DNA of 64,000 bases from an uncultured Clostridia bacterium (GTDB lineage Bacteria > Bacillota > Clostridia > TANB77 > CAG-508). The stretch's first letter is position 1, and every line of letters begins with the position of its first letter. The DNA is taken from contig CAKPPF010000002.1 in the NCBI GenBank assembly GCA_934177485.1, positions 1 through 64,000 on the forward strand, given 5' to 3'. Made by a program: the position numbers and the translations under genes. The notes beneath the pieces were generated by a model that did not search any database, was not told the DNA's origin, and saw only the letters and a list, made by a program, of their open reading frames with translations. Positions 9,332 through 18,416 of the stretch are shown piece by piece.

Positions 9332-10621
9332 ATGAATATATTAATAAAAAACTGTAATCTTATCTCAATGTCAGAAAATAGAAATAAAATTGAATATGGA
9401 ATAGACATTTTAATAGAAGATGATAAAATTAAGCAAATAGGTAAAAACATTGATGAAAAAAAATATCTAAAAGTAATTGATGCAAGTAACAAATATGTTC
9501 TTCCTGGATTAATAAATACACATACCCATATTCCTATGAGTATTTTTAGAGAGTCAGTTGACGGTTATTCTACTCAAGATTGGTTAACACAAAAAATTTG
9601 GCCAATAGAAGATAAATTAGAGCCTGATGACATCTACAATGCTTCTTTATTATCTTGTATTGAAATGATAAAAACAGGAACCACAATGGCAAATGACCAA
9701 TATTTTTTCGCAGAAGATATAATTAAGGCTGTGAATAAAACTGGTATAAGATGCGAACTTACGCGTGTAGTAATGGATTCTGATGGAAGAATGGATCAAA
9801 GATTTTTTGAACTTGAAAATTTAATTTCTAATTATAATAATAAATTTAGTAATATTTATATTAGTGTTGGAATTCATGGTCTATATACAGCAAGTGAATT
9901 TTGTGTGCAACGAGCAATAAATTTAGCTCGAAAATATAATTTAAATGTTCACATGCATTACCTAGAAAATTCAAGGGAAACTACAGATATTTCTAGCAAT
10001 TATAATGGAAAAAATCCTTATGAAATTATTAATGAACTTTTTACACATACAAATAGTATTTTTGCACATTGTGTAAAACTTTCTAATAATGATATTAATG
10101 TATTTAAAAATTTAAATATTAAAGTTTCTCATTGTCCTATAAGCAATTTGAAGCTTGGTTGTGGAATTGCAGATATTACTAAAATGATTGACAATAATAT
10201 TATAGTATCTCTTGGAACTGATGGGCAAGGAAGCGGTTCAAATTTAGATATGTTTGAAACAATGAAATTTACTGGTCTTTTGCAAAAAGGAATTAAAGAA
10301 AATCCAAAACTTCTTTCTGCATATGAAATTTTAAAGCTTGCTACAATAAATGGAGCTAAAGCATTAAATAAAGAAAAAATAATTGGTAGTATCGAAGAAG
10401 GTAAACTAGCTGATTTAATTATAATAGATTTGTCTGACATAATATCACAACCGATTAATGAGATTTTTTCTGACATTGTTTATAATGCAAAAGGTACTAA
10501 TGTTATAACTACAATTGTTGGTGGCAATATATTAATGGAAAATAGAAAATTAATAAGTGTTAATGAAAATGAAGTTATAAAAAATTGCAAAAATATTTTA
10601 AGTTCTAAAAATAGAAATTAG
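9332..10621 (+). CDS. mtaD: Amidohydrolase of the MtaD family (5-methylthioadenosine/SAH deaminase-like)
   Basis: 429 residues from the ATG at 9332, preceded by GAAAGGA. Upstream in-frame ATGs give hydrophobic extensions without a good site. Metal ligands are visible as HTHIP (HxH, about 59-63), HMHYLENS, FAHCVKLS and a GTDGQGS Asp. The family deaminates 5-methylthioadenosine, S-adenosylhomocysteine or adenosine to the inosine form. In some clostridia related enzymes deaminate other purine-like substrates, so the exact substrate is uncertain. The gene is alone on its strand. A weak TTGTTT/TAAAAT pair lies upstream at about 9266-9295. Confidence 0.8.
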   Translation: MNILIKNCNLISMSENRNKIEYGIDILIEDDKIKQIGKNIDEKKYLKVIDASNKYVLPGLINTHTHIPMSIFRESVDGYSTQDWLTQKIWPIEDKLEPDDIYNASLLSCIEMIKTGTTMANDQYFFAEDIIKAVNKTGIRCELTRVVMDSDGRMDQRFFELENLISNYNNKFSNIYISVGIHGLYTASEFCVQRAINLARKYNLNVHMHYLENSRETTDISSNYNGKNPYEIINELFTHTNSIFAHCVKLSNNDINVFKNLNIKVSHCPISNLKLGCGIADITKMIDNNIIVSLGTDGQGSGSNLDMFETMKFTGLLQKGIKENPKLLSAYEILKLATINGAKALNKEKIIGSIEEGKLADLIIIDLSDIISQPINEIFSDIVYNAKGTNVITTIVGGNILMENRKLISVNENEVIKNCKNILSSKNRN

Positions 10622-10693
10622 TTTTAAAGTGTGTACTGGATTATTGCCTATATTCATCATATTATTCAATGTAAGTTTTTATTTATAGGGTTT

Positions 10694-11275
10694 TTATGTT
10701 TCGTTTTCTATTTTATTTATTATTTTAGGCAGTTCATTAAAACTCTTTATCTTATATTTAACATCTGTTACATTTCCAAATCCATACTCTGCAAAAACAA
10801 AAACGGTATTTGCCTCAAAAGAAGCTTTTTTATCTAATGATGTATCACCTACATATATAGCTTTTTTTACATTATTTCTTTTCATAATTCTTTTTATTGC
10901 ATCCGCCTTTGATATATTTAAGGCGGATGCAGCTATGTAATCATCTATGCAATCCAAAATTTCTATTTTAGGAAGAATTGTTTCTATATATCCCTGACCA
11001 CAATTACTTACTATCGATATTAAGTATTTCTTTGATAGTTCTTCTATAGTTTCTTTTACCATAGGATAAACATTTAAAGAGTATTTATTTATTTTTTCAT
11101 ATTTTACTTTATCTGCTTCTATCAATATTTTTTCTCTTAATTCTTTATCTAGAAAACTCATGCACTTTTCTGCAAAATTCACTTTATTCAATCCTTGACC
11201 ACTTTTAACATCTTTTAATTTAACTTTTCTATTAATGCCTTTGTTGTCTAAAATTATATTAATACTTTCGTACAC
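10694..11275 (-). pseudogene. 5'-truncated HAD phosphatase (phosphoglycolate-phosphatase-like)
   Basis: The reading frame resembles a beta-phosphoglucomutase or Gph-type HAD enzyme. It has a cap domain, motif II ISIVSNCGQGY, and motif III/IV KADAIKRIMKRN followed by AIYVGDTSLDKKAS. The N-terminal catalytic DxDGT motif is absent. Homology begins at DTVDIVYES, directly after the 3' end of the DUF1016 remnant, with which it overlaps out of frame. The only start is a GTG with no good site. Without the nucleophilic Asp the product should be inactive, so I call it a fragment produced by a deletion or insertion junction near 11290. Confidence 0.72.
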
Positions 11276-12026
11276 AATATCGACAGTATCACATATTTTT
11301 TTACATAGTTTTCTAAATTTAATTCTTTCTTAAATTCTTCCTCTGTTGGTAAATATAGTTTGTACTTTGATGCAAATATTTGCTTATTATCTTCTGGCAA
11401 AGTATATTTTCCAACTTGTTCACTTTTATCTGCACAAAGTACAATTCCAATTGGCGGATTATCTCCTTCATTCATCATTTCTCTTGTATAATAATTTACA
11501 TACATTTGCATTTGTCCTAAATCTTGATGTGTTAAATCTCCTAATTTTAAATCTATTATTACAAAACATTTTAATATATAGTTGTAAAATACTAAATCAA
11601 TAAAGAAATGCCTGCCATCAAAAGTTATTTTTTGTTGTCTTGCCACAAAAGAAAAACCTCTTCCTAATTCTAATAAGAATTTTTGCAAATGATCTATTAT
11701 TGCTTGTTCTAAATCTTTTTCATAAAAACTTGTTTTTCCTTCTAAACCTAAAAATTCTAATACATAAGGATCTCTTATTATATTTTTAGGTTTTGCTTTT
11801 TCTGGTAAATCTATTTCTTTGGCTACCGCTTCTTTATCTTGACTAGCTAATAATCTTTCATAATAGAATGTTCATATTTGTCTTTTTAATTGTCTTACAC
11901 TCCGATTAGATTTCACACATTCATTAGCATAAATTTGTCTAGCTTTTTCATCTTCAATTCTCATTAATAAATTATAATGTGACCAACTCAATTCGCCAGA
12001 CAGTGTCTGGCGAATTAAGTTAATCT
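11254..12026 (-). pseudogene. Degraded DUF1016 (YhcG-like PD-(D/E)xK) nuclease gene
   Basis: Minus-strand translation from about 12026 matches DUF1016 proteins in order. LSWSHYNLLMRIEDEKAR comes first, then VRQLKRQI, YYERLLASQ, the linker NIIRDPYVLEFLGL, and the C-terminal nuclease core GRHFFIDLVFYN with IDLKLGDLTHQDLGQMQMY. It lacks the N-terminal third and a start. It carries an internal TGA after KRQI and ends in a foreign tail (KKYVILSILCTKVLI) at the HAD junction. An in-frame CGG (11890-11892, reverse strand) sits where the family usually has Trp. The family is associated with defence and mobile regions, often next to DinD. Confidence 0.78.
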
Positions 12027-12027
12027 T

Positions 12028-12894
12028 TTATTCATCTAACATCAATTTCATTCTTTTATCTTTTAATTTTTTTAATTGTTCTTTTTCTACTTGTTTAATA
12101 CTCTTTTCTGGTCTTGGTAAGTCTTCTGGCATTGTTCCTCCAATATCTTTTATAGCTTTTCTTACAGTTGTTCCAACTGTATAATGAGTTTGATTAGCTT
12201 TTTGCTTTGTTTTTACATTTTCCCTTTTTAATTTAGCCTCTGTTTGTGTAATGCGGAACAAATTAGCTGCTAGTTCCTCACTTCCCATAAAATCAAGTAT
12301 CTTTTCTTTTTCACTTAAATTCTTTTTCTTATGTATATCATCAACAGTAAGCCCACCGTATAATCCCATATATCCAGCATTTTGAAATTCAGCATATTCT
12401 TGTGTTGTTATTACTCCTGAATTATGTGCTACCTCTAATAACATCTGATTCCATTGTTTTATATCTCCTCGAATAACTAGTCGTTTATTATCTTCATCTA
12501 ACTGATTAAAATAATCTGCAACTTCCTGTTTTCGTGTTTGAATTGCAAAATAAGTTTGTCCTAATGCAATAACTTCTTTTCTTGGATCTCCATTTTGCAC
12601 TATTAAATAACATGCATATCTTGAAAGCTCATAATCTAATAGCTCTCTCTCAGTATTACTGCCTATTTCGACCATTTTCCTGACCTCAGGAAAATGGTCT
12701 TGAATACTTAATCCACTATTATCACAAGCTAATTTTGCTCTGTCTATTACTTTTGAAAAATTTTCCCATTTTTTATATTGTAATACTTCACTTAGTTCTC
12801 TTGCATTCCAATATTCTGTTCCATCTTCTCTAATCTTTTTTATTTCTTCAAAATTTTTATATTCTTCTGCTTGTAAATTGCTCAATATTATCAT
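12028..12894 (-). CDS. dinD: DNA-damage-inducible protein D homologue (DinD, BRO-N type)
   Basis: 288 residues. The N-terminal BRO-N-like domain (about 15-110) contains YWNARELSEVLQYKKWENF and the conserved LSRYACYLIVQNGDPRKEVIALGQ-type segment. The remainder follows the DinD pattern, with FQNAGYMGLYGG, MGSEELAANLFRITQTEAKL and GTTVRKAI. DinD modulates RecA filaments in E. coli; in other genomes it travels with DUF1016 and restriction genes, as here. The start has AGGAGATGATA just upstream. It appears intact, unlike its neighbours. Confidence 0.85.
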   Translation of the reverse strand: MIILSNLQAEEYKNFEEIKKIREDGTEYWNARELSEVLQYKKWENFSKVIDRAKLACDNSGLSIQDHFPEVRKMVEIGSNTERELLDYELSRYACYLIVQNGDPRKEVIALGQTYFAIQTRKQEVADYFNQLDEDNKRLVIRGDIKQWNQMLLEVAHNSGVITTQEYAEFQNAGYMGLYGGLTVDDIHKKKNLSEKEKILDFMGSEELAANLFRITQTEAKLKRENVKTKQKANQTHYTVGTTVRKAIKDIGGTMPEDLPRPEKSIKQVEKEQLKKLKDKRMKLMLDE

Positions 12895-13172
12895 CTCCTA
12901 ATTTTGTCTTTTTATTTAGAATTATTGTATCAAACATTTGTTTTTATTGCAAGTATTTTTATAAATTCAAATAAAAAATATGTAATTTATATTTTCTATA
13001 AAATACATATTTTTATTTAAGTTTTACCTCTAAACATTTTATTAAATTTATACTACTCCGCACACCATGTCAACTTCTATTGTTACCTTAATTTTATGAT
13101 TTTCTGTTCTTTTTATCTTATTTTTACCTCTTTTATCAAAACTACAAAAATCATGAAAAGCAGTAAATTCAA
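12895..13172. other. AT-rich intergenic region
   Basis: No gene or strong terminator is clear. Minus-strand frame from about 13165 to 13050 reads a short open peptide (EFTAFHDFCSFDKRGKN and onward, ending MVCGVV) that overlaps the end of rlmD. It has no start of its own and may be a gene remnant. Confidence 0.4.
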
Positions 13173-14540
13173 CTATTGTATCGAATCTTTTAGATATAGC
13201 ACCGAACAACACTCCACATTGCTTGTAAATGGAAACATGTCCACTGGTTGAATTTCCTTTATTTCATACTTGCACTCTAGCTTTGATAAATCTCTCATTA
13301 GTGTTGCAGGATTGCAGCTTACATATACCACTCTTGTTGGTTGTATTTTTAATATGTTTTCTACTGTTGTATTGTCTAATCCTTTTCTTGGTGGATCAAT
13401 CACTATTACATCTGGTTTTATTTTCTTGTTTTCTATTAAATCTGTAAGTAATTTCTCTGTATCTCCCGCAAAGTATTCTGCATTTGATATATTGTTTATT
13501 TTGCAGTTTTCTTTTGCATCTTTAATTGCGTCTTCTACTATTTCTATTCCATATACTTTTTTAGCTTTATTTGCCATATATATTCCAATTGTACCTATCC
13601 CGCAATACAAATCAAATACTGTTTCTTTTCCTGTTAAGCTTGCAGCCTGTAATGCCAAGTTGTACAATTTTTCTGTTTGTATTGGATTTATTTGGTAAAA
13701 TGATAATGGAGATATTTTAAAGGTATAATCCCCTAATTTATCGTAGATATATCCACTGCCATATATGTTAATATTTGTTTTTCCAAGTATTACATTTGTA
13801 TTTTTATTATTAACATTTTTTACTATTGTTGTTATATTAGGAAACTGTTTTATTAATTCGTTTATTAATTTTTCTTCATTTGGAAGCTTTTCTGAATTTA
13901 ATACCAATATACACATTATTTGATTAGTCTTTATTCCGACTTTTATAACTATATGTCTCAATAGTCCTTTACATGTTTTTTCATTATATACACTAATGTT
14001 ATTTTCTTTGGCAAAATTACATATATATTTTGCTATTTTCTCTGCTTCTTCATTTTGAATTAAACATTTATCTATTTGAATTACTTCGTGTGTTCTATTT
14101 GCATAAACCCCAATTATTGGATTGCCATCTTTATCGATTCCAATTGGAAATTGTGCTTTGTTTCTATAATAGAATGGATTATCCATTCCTATAGTATCTT
14201 TAACAATAATTTTTTCTTTTAAATTCTTATCTACCAAATTTTGTACAATATTTTTTTTCATTTCTAAAGTTGTTTTATAATCTACATGTCTTAAATTACA
14301 ACCACCACATCTTTTGTATGTACTACAGTCAATGTTATTATTTCTATTTTCAGAAACAGATATAATTTCTAAAATTTTTCCATAAGCATACGAAGTCAAA
14401 ACTTTTACTACTATTATTTTTATCCTTTCCCCTTTTATAGCTCCAGGTATAAATATAGTAAAGTCATTAATTTTGGCTATTCCTTCTCCTTCATATCCAT
14501 TGTCTATTATATCTACAATATATTCTTCATTTTTTTGCAT
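13173..14540 (-). CDS. rlmD: 23S rRNA (uracil-C5)-methyltransferase, RlmD/RlmCD family
   Basis: 455 residues of the normal family length. An N-terminal TRAM beta-barrel (about 1-55) is followed by the iron-sulphur cysteine cluster (CSTYKRCGGC, about 72-81, plus a later Cys in DKCLIQ). The SAM domain has FDLYCGIGTIGIYMA, the DPPRKGL motif and the catalytic YVSCNPATLMRDL. In Firmicutes the single enzyme usually modifies both U747 and U1939 (RlmCD). The start has GGAGAAAAT upstream. It stands alone, with gerQ-cwlJ further along the same strand. Confidence 0.9.
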   Translation of the reverse strand: MQKNEEYIVDIIDNGYEGEGIAKINDFTIFIPGAIKGERIKIIVVKVLTSYAYGKILEIISVSENRNNNIDCSTYKRCGGCNLRHVDYKTTLEMKKNIVQNLVDKNLKEKIIVKDTIGMDNPFYYRNKAQFPIGIDKDGNPIIGVYANRTHEVIQIDKCLIQNEEAEKIAKYICNFAKENNISVYNEKTCKGLLRHIVIKVGIKTNQIMCILVLNSEKLPNEEKLINELIKQFPNITTIVKNVNNKNTNVILGKTNINIYGSGYIYDKLGDYTFKISPLSFYQINPIQTEKLYNLALQAASLTGKETVFDLYCGIGTIGIYMANKAKKVYGIEIVEDAIKDAKENCKINNISNAEYFAGDTEKLLTDLIENKKIKPDVIVIDPPRKGLDNTTVENILKIQPTRVVYVSCNPATLMRDLSKLECKYEIKEIQPVDMFPFTSNVECCSVLYLKDSIQ

Positions 14541-14606
14541 TTTATTTTCTCCTTTTTACTATGTACATATTTTAACATATTTTTTAAAATAATTGAATAA
14601 TAAGAA

Positions 14607-14635
14607 GAAAAAAGTAAGGGTTTTACCTTACTTTT
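14607..14635 (-). terminator. Terminator after cwlJ-gerQ
   Basis: AAAAGTAAGG and CCTTACTTTT (14610-14635) form a 10-bp stem with a 6-nt loop, followed on the minus strand by TTTTTTC. It lies directly downstream of gerQ. Confidence 0.75.
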
Positions 14636-14644
14636 AAATATTTT

Positions 14645-15034
14645 TTAGTATCTATTCATCATCATGTTATTATTCATATTGTTAAAATTATTCATTCCAC
14701 CATACGTTGCAGAAATTGTTATAAATTTAATTGCATATATATCTGCATAAATTAAGCTATCTCCCTCAAATGATCTCATTAATATATAGCTTGCACCTAC
14801 ATCTTCCAAAAAGCCTATTCTATCAACCATATTATTAGTTCCAATTAAAAACTCAACTCGCATCAATTTTCCAATTTGGCTTCTTAAAAATCCTGGTGTA
14901 TATATTGGATTTGTCAATACTTCAGGAGTTGTATTATTTGATTGTCTATTTTCAACTTTTTCTTCTTTTGTTTGTTTTAAATTATTCTCTTGTAGTCGTG
15001 TTCTTCTATTTGCTAAATCTTCAGGGTTAACCAT
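14645..15034 (-). CDS. gerQ: Spore coat protein GerQ
   Basis: 129 residues. The C-terminal half matches GerQ: YTPGFLRSQIGKLMRVEFLIGTNNM, then GASYILMRS and IYADIYAIKFITI. The N-terminus is a charged, disordered extension and the C-terminus a short Asn/Met-rich tail. In Bacillus GerQ is a coat protein needed to place the cortex hydrolase CwlJ, and the two genes are adjacent. Here cwlJ lies immediately upstream on the same strand with a 15-bp gap. Expression should be in the mother cell, but no sigma-E or sigma-K site was pinned down. Confidence 0.87.
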   Translation of the reverse strand: MVNPEDLANRRTRLQENNLKQTKEEKVENRQSNNTTPEVLTNPIYTPGFLRSQIGKLMRVEFLIGTNNMVDRIGFLEDVGASYILMRSFEGDSLIYADIYAIKFITISATYGGMNNFNNMNNNMMMNRY

Positions 15035-15049
15035 AAATAAATCTCCTTT

Positions 15050-15498
15050 TTATGTATTATAATACAGTTCTGTTGGTCTATAAAAACAATGTTCACCTAA
15101 TCTTGTATGTAATGTACCAGATCCATTGTATGGAAATGTTGGTCCGCATGTTGGTGAAAACGGGTTTAAATACCAAAGACAAGTGCCTATTTCAGGAAGC
15201 CTATTTCCTGCTATTGCCCAGTCTGCAATATTATAATGAACATCTGTTGGATTCATATTATATATGTTTTGCGGATTATATTTTCCAAATAAGTCATCAG
15301 TTGCGCAGTCAAATTGTCCTTTTTGATAAATTATATTTCGTATACTTCCGCCTTGTGAAATTCTAGAATACTCGCCCTCTGACGAATTAACTCTATTCAT
15401 TATTACGCTTGCAGCAGCTTTCATCCCGATTGTCGCCTTCTCCGTCCTGCTTCACATTGTATGATTCTTGCCAAAAGTTCTCTTTCAGAATATGCCAT
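15050..15498 (-). CDS. cwlJ: Spore cortex hydrolase CwlJ, requiring two +1 frameshifts at CGG codons
   Basis: Cortex-lytic hydrolase (SleB/CwlJ fold) acting at germination. The true start is 15498, with GGAGGAG at 15504-15510, giving MAYSERELLARIIQCEAG. The next codon is CGG (15444-15442). Skipping its C gives GEGDN, and the next in-frame codon is again CGG (15428-15426). Skipping that C gives GMKAAASVIMNRV and an open frame to the end. The restored EAGGEGDNGM segment is the catalytic-Glu region conserved in CwlJ. Without shifting, the frame ends in TGA seven codons after the first CGG. The restored length is 148 residues, close to Bacillus CwlJ. The gerQ gene next door supports the identity. 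Confidence 0.85.
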
Positions 15499-15629
15499 TA
15501 GAACTCCTCCTATAAATTATATGTTATAGATATAAAAATAATTCTTTTTATATATGTTTTTTATAGACAAAAAATATACATTTGTGTTATTATATTTATA
15601 ATTTAAAAGAATTTAATTTGGAGGTATAT

Positions 15630-16010
15630 ATGTTTAAGAAATCTATAATATTAGCAATAGTTTTATTGTTTACAATATCTTTATTTTACGTTGTTAATGC
15701 TACTGATGTTTTTATGAACTTAAATGATTCAAATACTAATAATAGTTCAACTAATAATAATTCAAGTACTAACAGTTCAGTAACAAACACTTCAAATCCG
15801 GACACAATTTCAAGTGTTCAAGCACCATCTGAACAAGTGCCTACTACAACAGAAACAGATTATAATGATCAAGCAGTAACTACATCTGTTACAGACTATT
15901 TAGATTCAGGAGATTTATCTGTTACTAATATAATAAATATAATATTAATTGTAGTTGGAGTTGTTTTAATTTTATTAGGAATTGCAATAATTATAAAATT
16001 AAAAAAATAA
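15630..16010 (+). CDS. Small Ser/Thr/Asn-rich secreted membrane protein
   Basis: 126 residues starting at 15630 behind GGAGG. It has a signal peptide (FKKSIILAIVLLFTISLFYV, cleaved near VNA-TD) and a low-complexity extracytoplasmic linker rich in Asn, Ser and Thr. A C-terminal membrane helix (about 100-122) ends in KLKK. The design is that of a surface stalk or anchored spacer. I recognise no family. It precedes another small membrane protein at 16301 with the same signal-linker-helix layout, with a Family I repeat between them. Confidence 0.65.
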   Translation: MFKKSIILAIVLLFTISLFYVVNATDVFMNLNDSNTNNSSTNNNSSTNSSVTNTSNPDTISSVQAPSEQVPTTTETDYNDQAVTTSVTDYLDSGDLSVTNIINIILIVVGVVLILLGIAIIIKLKK

Positions 16011-16028
16011 AAATTTTTACTATTCAAG

Positions 16029-16195
16029 AACAAAGCGACATTATGTTGCTTTGTTTTTTTGTTTAATAGAAAAAATCAAAGATTTTTCTATTAAACAAAA
16101 AATGCTATAATTGCTATTGCCTTTGAGATTTCCTCATTTCATTCGGAAACTCAAATCGGCGAGAAGAAAAGTGTGGCAAAGCCACTTTTCTTGCA
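16029..16195. repeat. Family I palindromic repeat, copy 2
   Basis: Contains AACAAAGCGAC...GCTTTGTT (16029-16054), a long TTTAATAGAAAAA...TTTTTCTATTAAA hairpin (16062-16096), ATGCTATAATTGCTATTGCC, the CTTTGAGATTTCC...GGAAACTCAAATCGG stem, and a GAAAAGTGTGGC...GCCACTTTTC hairpin. It fills the 290-bp gap between two small membrane-protein genes. Confidence 0.8.
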
Positions 16196-16300
16196 AAAAA
16201 ATCCAATTATTATTTTTTCAAACTCTAAGTCTATATTTTTTTGTATAGATTTTTTTAAAAGGATAATAATATTATTATATGAATTTTAGGAGGTTTTATT

Positions 16301-16735
16301 ATGTCAAAAAAAATCTTTTTAACTTTACTAACAATTCTATTTATAATAAGTTGTTATTCAGTTACATTTGCTACAAATATGATGAATGATACTAAAAATA
16401 CAGTAATGAAAGCTGGCAATTCTATAGGTAATTCAATCGTAAAAGCAAAAGATTCTGTTGTAGGAGGAGCCAAGAATTTAACAAATGATGTTGAAAAAAC
16501 GGGAACTGGTGCTATAGACACTGCAAAAGATACTACTTACAGTGCAATAGATGGAGGTAGAATGCAAACAACACAATATGATGCTGTAAGGACTTCAGCT
16601 GATTCTAATCTTTTAGGAATGGATTCTACGGCATGGTCTTGGATTATTATGAGTATAGTTGGTATTGTTATTGTAGCTCTTGTTTGGTATTATGGTGCTC
16701 AATATGAACATAGAAATTACCATTCAAATGAATAA
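16301..16735 (+). CDS. Small secreted membrane protein with amphipathic repeats
   Basis: 144 residues behind TAGGAGG. A signal peptide (KKIFLTLLTILFIISCYSV, cleaved near TFA-TN) precedes an amphipathic stretch with repeats of the type AGNSIGNSIVKAKDSVVGGAKN and TGAIDTAKDTTY. A membrane helix (about 109-130) and a short polar tail follow. The repeats resemble helical heptads of YtxH or late-embryogenesis-like stress proteins, but this is only a resemblance. Function unknown. Confidence 0.65.
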   Translation: MSKKIFLTLLTILFIISCYSVTFATNMMNDTKNTVMKAGNSIGNSIVKAKDSVVGGAKNLTNDVEKTGTGAIDTAKDTTYSAIDGGRMQTTQYDAVRTSADSNLLGMDSTAWSWIIMSIVGIVIVALVWYYGAQYEHRNYHSNE

Positions 16736-16850
16736 TTTAATAAAACATTAATTTTGGTTGTCAGTTTTAAATATTGACAACTTTTACATATTTTAAATCT
16801 TTTATTTTAATAATTATTATGATATAATGTTTCTCGAAAAGGAGATTACC

Positions 16851-17300
16851 ATGGAGAAACTAATTGCAAAAAATCCAGTTGCATATCATAACTATACTAT
16901 TAACGATAAGCTTGAAGCAGGAATTGTTTTAACTGGTACAGAAATAAAATCTATAAGAGTAGGAAAAGTAAATTTGAAGGATTCATATGTTACTATAAAA
17001 AATGGTGAAGCATTCATATTTGGAATGCATATAAGTCCATACGAACACGGAAATATATTTAACAAAGATCCTCTACGCACAAGAAAGCTTCTTCTTAATA
17101 GAAAAGAAATAAACAAATTGTTAGGCTTAATTTCGCAAAAAGGTATGACAATTGTTCCTATACAATTATATTTTAAAAACAACCTTGTAAAACTCGAAAT
17201 TGGAATTGGAAAAGGTAAAAAGTTATATGACAAACGCGAAGATATAGCAAAAAAAGATGCTGAAAGAAAAATTCAAAGAATTTTAAAAAATAATTTATAA
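16851..17300 (+). CDS. smpB: SsrA-binding protein SmpB
   Basis: 149 residues from the ATG at 16851, with AAAGGAG 8 nt upstream. Family signatures are EAGIVLTGTEIKSIR, DSYVTIKNGEAFIFGMHISPY and the C-terminal GKGKKLYDKREDIAKKDAERK. The basic C-terminal tail enters the decoding site. SmpB brings tmRNA to stalled ribosomes. This is relevant here because ribosomes waiting at unassigned CGG codons would be trans-translation targets. No ssrA gene was found downstream. Hairpins at 17310-17335 and 17365-17396 probably end the transcript. Confidence 0.96.
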   Translation: MEKLIAKNPVAYHNYTINDKLEAGIVLTGTEIKSIRVGKVNLKDSYVTIKNGEAFIFGMHISPYEHGNIFNKDPLRTRKLLLNRKEINKLLGLISQKGMTIVPIQLYFKNNLVKLEIGIGKGKKLYDKREDIAKKDAERKIQRILKNNL

Positions 17301-17364
17301 TGAGCAAAGCAACACATAATTTTACTTATGTGTTGTACAATTTGAATTTCCTAGTATTGAATAA

Positions 17365-17396
17365 ACTTCCTCCGGCTAATGCCGGAGGAAGTTTAT
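17365..17396. terminator. Bidirectional terminator between smpB and fbaA
   Basis: AAACTTCCTCCGGC / GCCGGAGGAAGTTT form a near-perfect stem with a short loop. T- and A-rich sequence lies on both sides, and the convergent genes are smpB and fbaA. Confidence 0.8.
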
Positions 17397-17417
17397 TACT
17401 TATACGATAATTTTATT

Positions 17418-18347
17418 TTATGCTTTATTTGAAGATCCAAAAACATCTCTTATTTTGTGCTGAACTGTTTCTTTTATTAGTTCTCTTGCTGGTCCCAAAT
17501 ATTTTCTTGGATCAAATACTGATGGATTTTCTACAAATTCTTTTCTTATTGCTGCTGTCATTGCAAGCCTTAAATCTGTATCAACATTTATTTTTGAAAC
17601 TCCTGACTTACTTGCTTCATGTAATATTTCATCTGGTACTCCTTTTGCACCAGGTATATCAGCTCCATATTTATTGCACATTTCAACTAATTCTGGTATA
17701 ACTGTTGAAGCTCCATGTAGAACAATTGGAGTATTTGGTATTAACGCTTTTACCTTAGCTAAAATATCAAATCTTAGTTTAGCTTCTCCTTTAAATTTGT
17801 AAGCTCCATGACTTGTTCCTATGGCGATTGCTAATGAATCACATCCTGTTCTTTCAACAAATTCTTTAGCTTGTTCTGGATCTGTATACATAGCATCACT
17901 TGCAGCAACATTAACATCATCTTCAATTCCTGCTAATTTTCCAAGTTCTGCTTCTACAACAACTCCTCTTGGATGTGCATAATCTACAACTTGTTTTGTA
18001 AGAGCTACATTTTCTTCAAAATCGTATTTAGATCCATCAATCATTACTGATGTAAAACCTGCATCTATACATGCTTTACAAGTTTCAAAATCTGGTCCGT
18101 GATCTAAATGTAAAGCAATAGGAATATTATGTTCTTCTAATGCTGCTTCAACCATTTTCTTTAAGTAGCTTGGTCTTGCATATTTTATTGCGCTTGAAGA
18201 TGCTTGTAATATAACTGGAGAGTTTTCCTCTGCAGCTGCATCTACAATTCCTTGAATTATTTCCATATCGTTTACATTAAAAGCACCTATTGCAAATCCT
18301 TCTTTCATTGATTTTTCAAACATTTCTTTAGTCGTTACTAATGGCAT
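17418..18347 (-). CDS. fbaA: Class II fructose-bisphosphate aldolase
   Basis: 309 residues. Zn-dependent aldolase interconverting fructose 1,6-bisphosphate with DHAP and glyceraldehyde 3-phosphate. Visible motifs are ALHLDHGPDF (Zn-binding His and catalytic Asp), VEAELGKLAG (Glu ligand), AIGTSHGAYK and VLHGAST (later Zn His residues). The NVDTDLRLAMT phosphate-binding segment is also present. AGGAGGTAAATTT precedes the start. The gene is monocistronic and flanked by the bidirectional terminator. Tagatose-bisphosphate aldolase is the nearest alternative. Confidence 0.94.
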   Translation of the reverse strand: MPLVTTKEMFEKSMKEGFAIGAFNVNDMEIIQGIVDAAAEENSPVILQASSSAIKYARPSYLKKMVEAALEEHNIPIALHLDHGPDFETCKACIDAGFTSVMIDGSKYDFEENVALTKQVVDYAHPRGVVVEAELGKLAGIEDDVNVAASDAMYTDPEQAKEFVERTGCDSLAIAIGTSHGAYKFKGEAKLRFDILAKVKALIPNTPIVLHGASTVIPELVEMCNKYGADIPGAKGVPDEILHEASKSGVSKINVDTDLRLAMTAAIRKEFVENPSVFDPRKYLGPARELIKETVQHKIRDVFGSSNKA

Positions 18348-18416
18348 AAATTTACCTCCTTAATTTTTTATATTAATCTAACTGAATTATACTATTATAA
18401 ATTTAAAATCTCAAGT

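Noticed and set aside
11860..11870. TGA read as Trp
   Set aside because: The internal TGA in DUF1016 is at a position where Trp is not expected, and intact genes use TGG for Trp. TGA is treated as a stop.
13050..13172. Possible small gene after rlmD on the minus strand
   Set aside because: The frame overlaps the end of rlmD and has no start codon or ribosome binding site; kept only as a remark in the intergenic entry.
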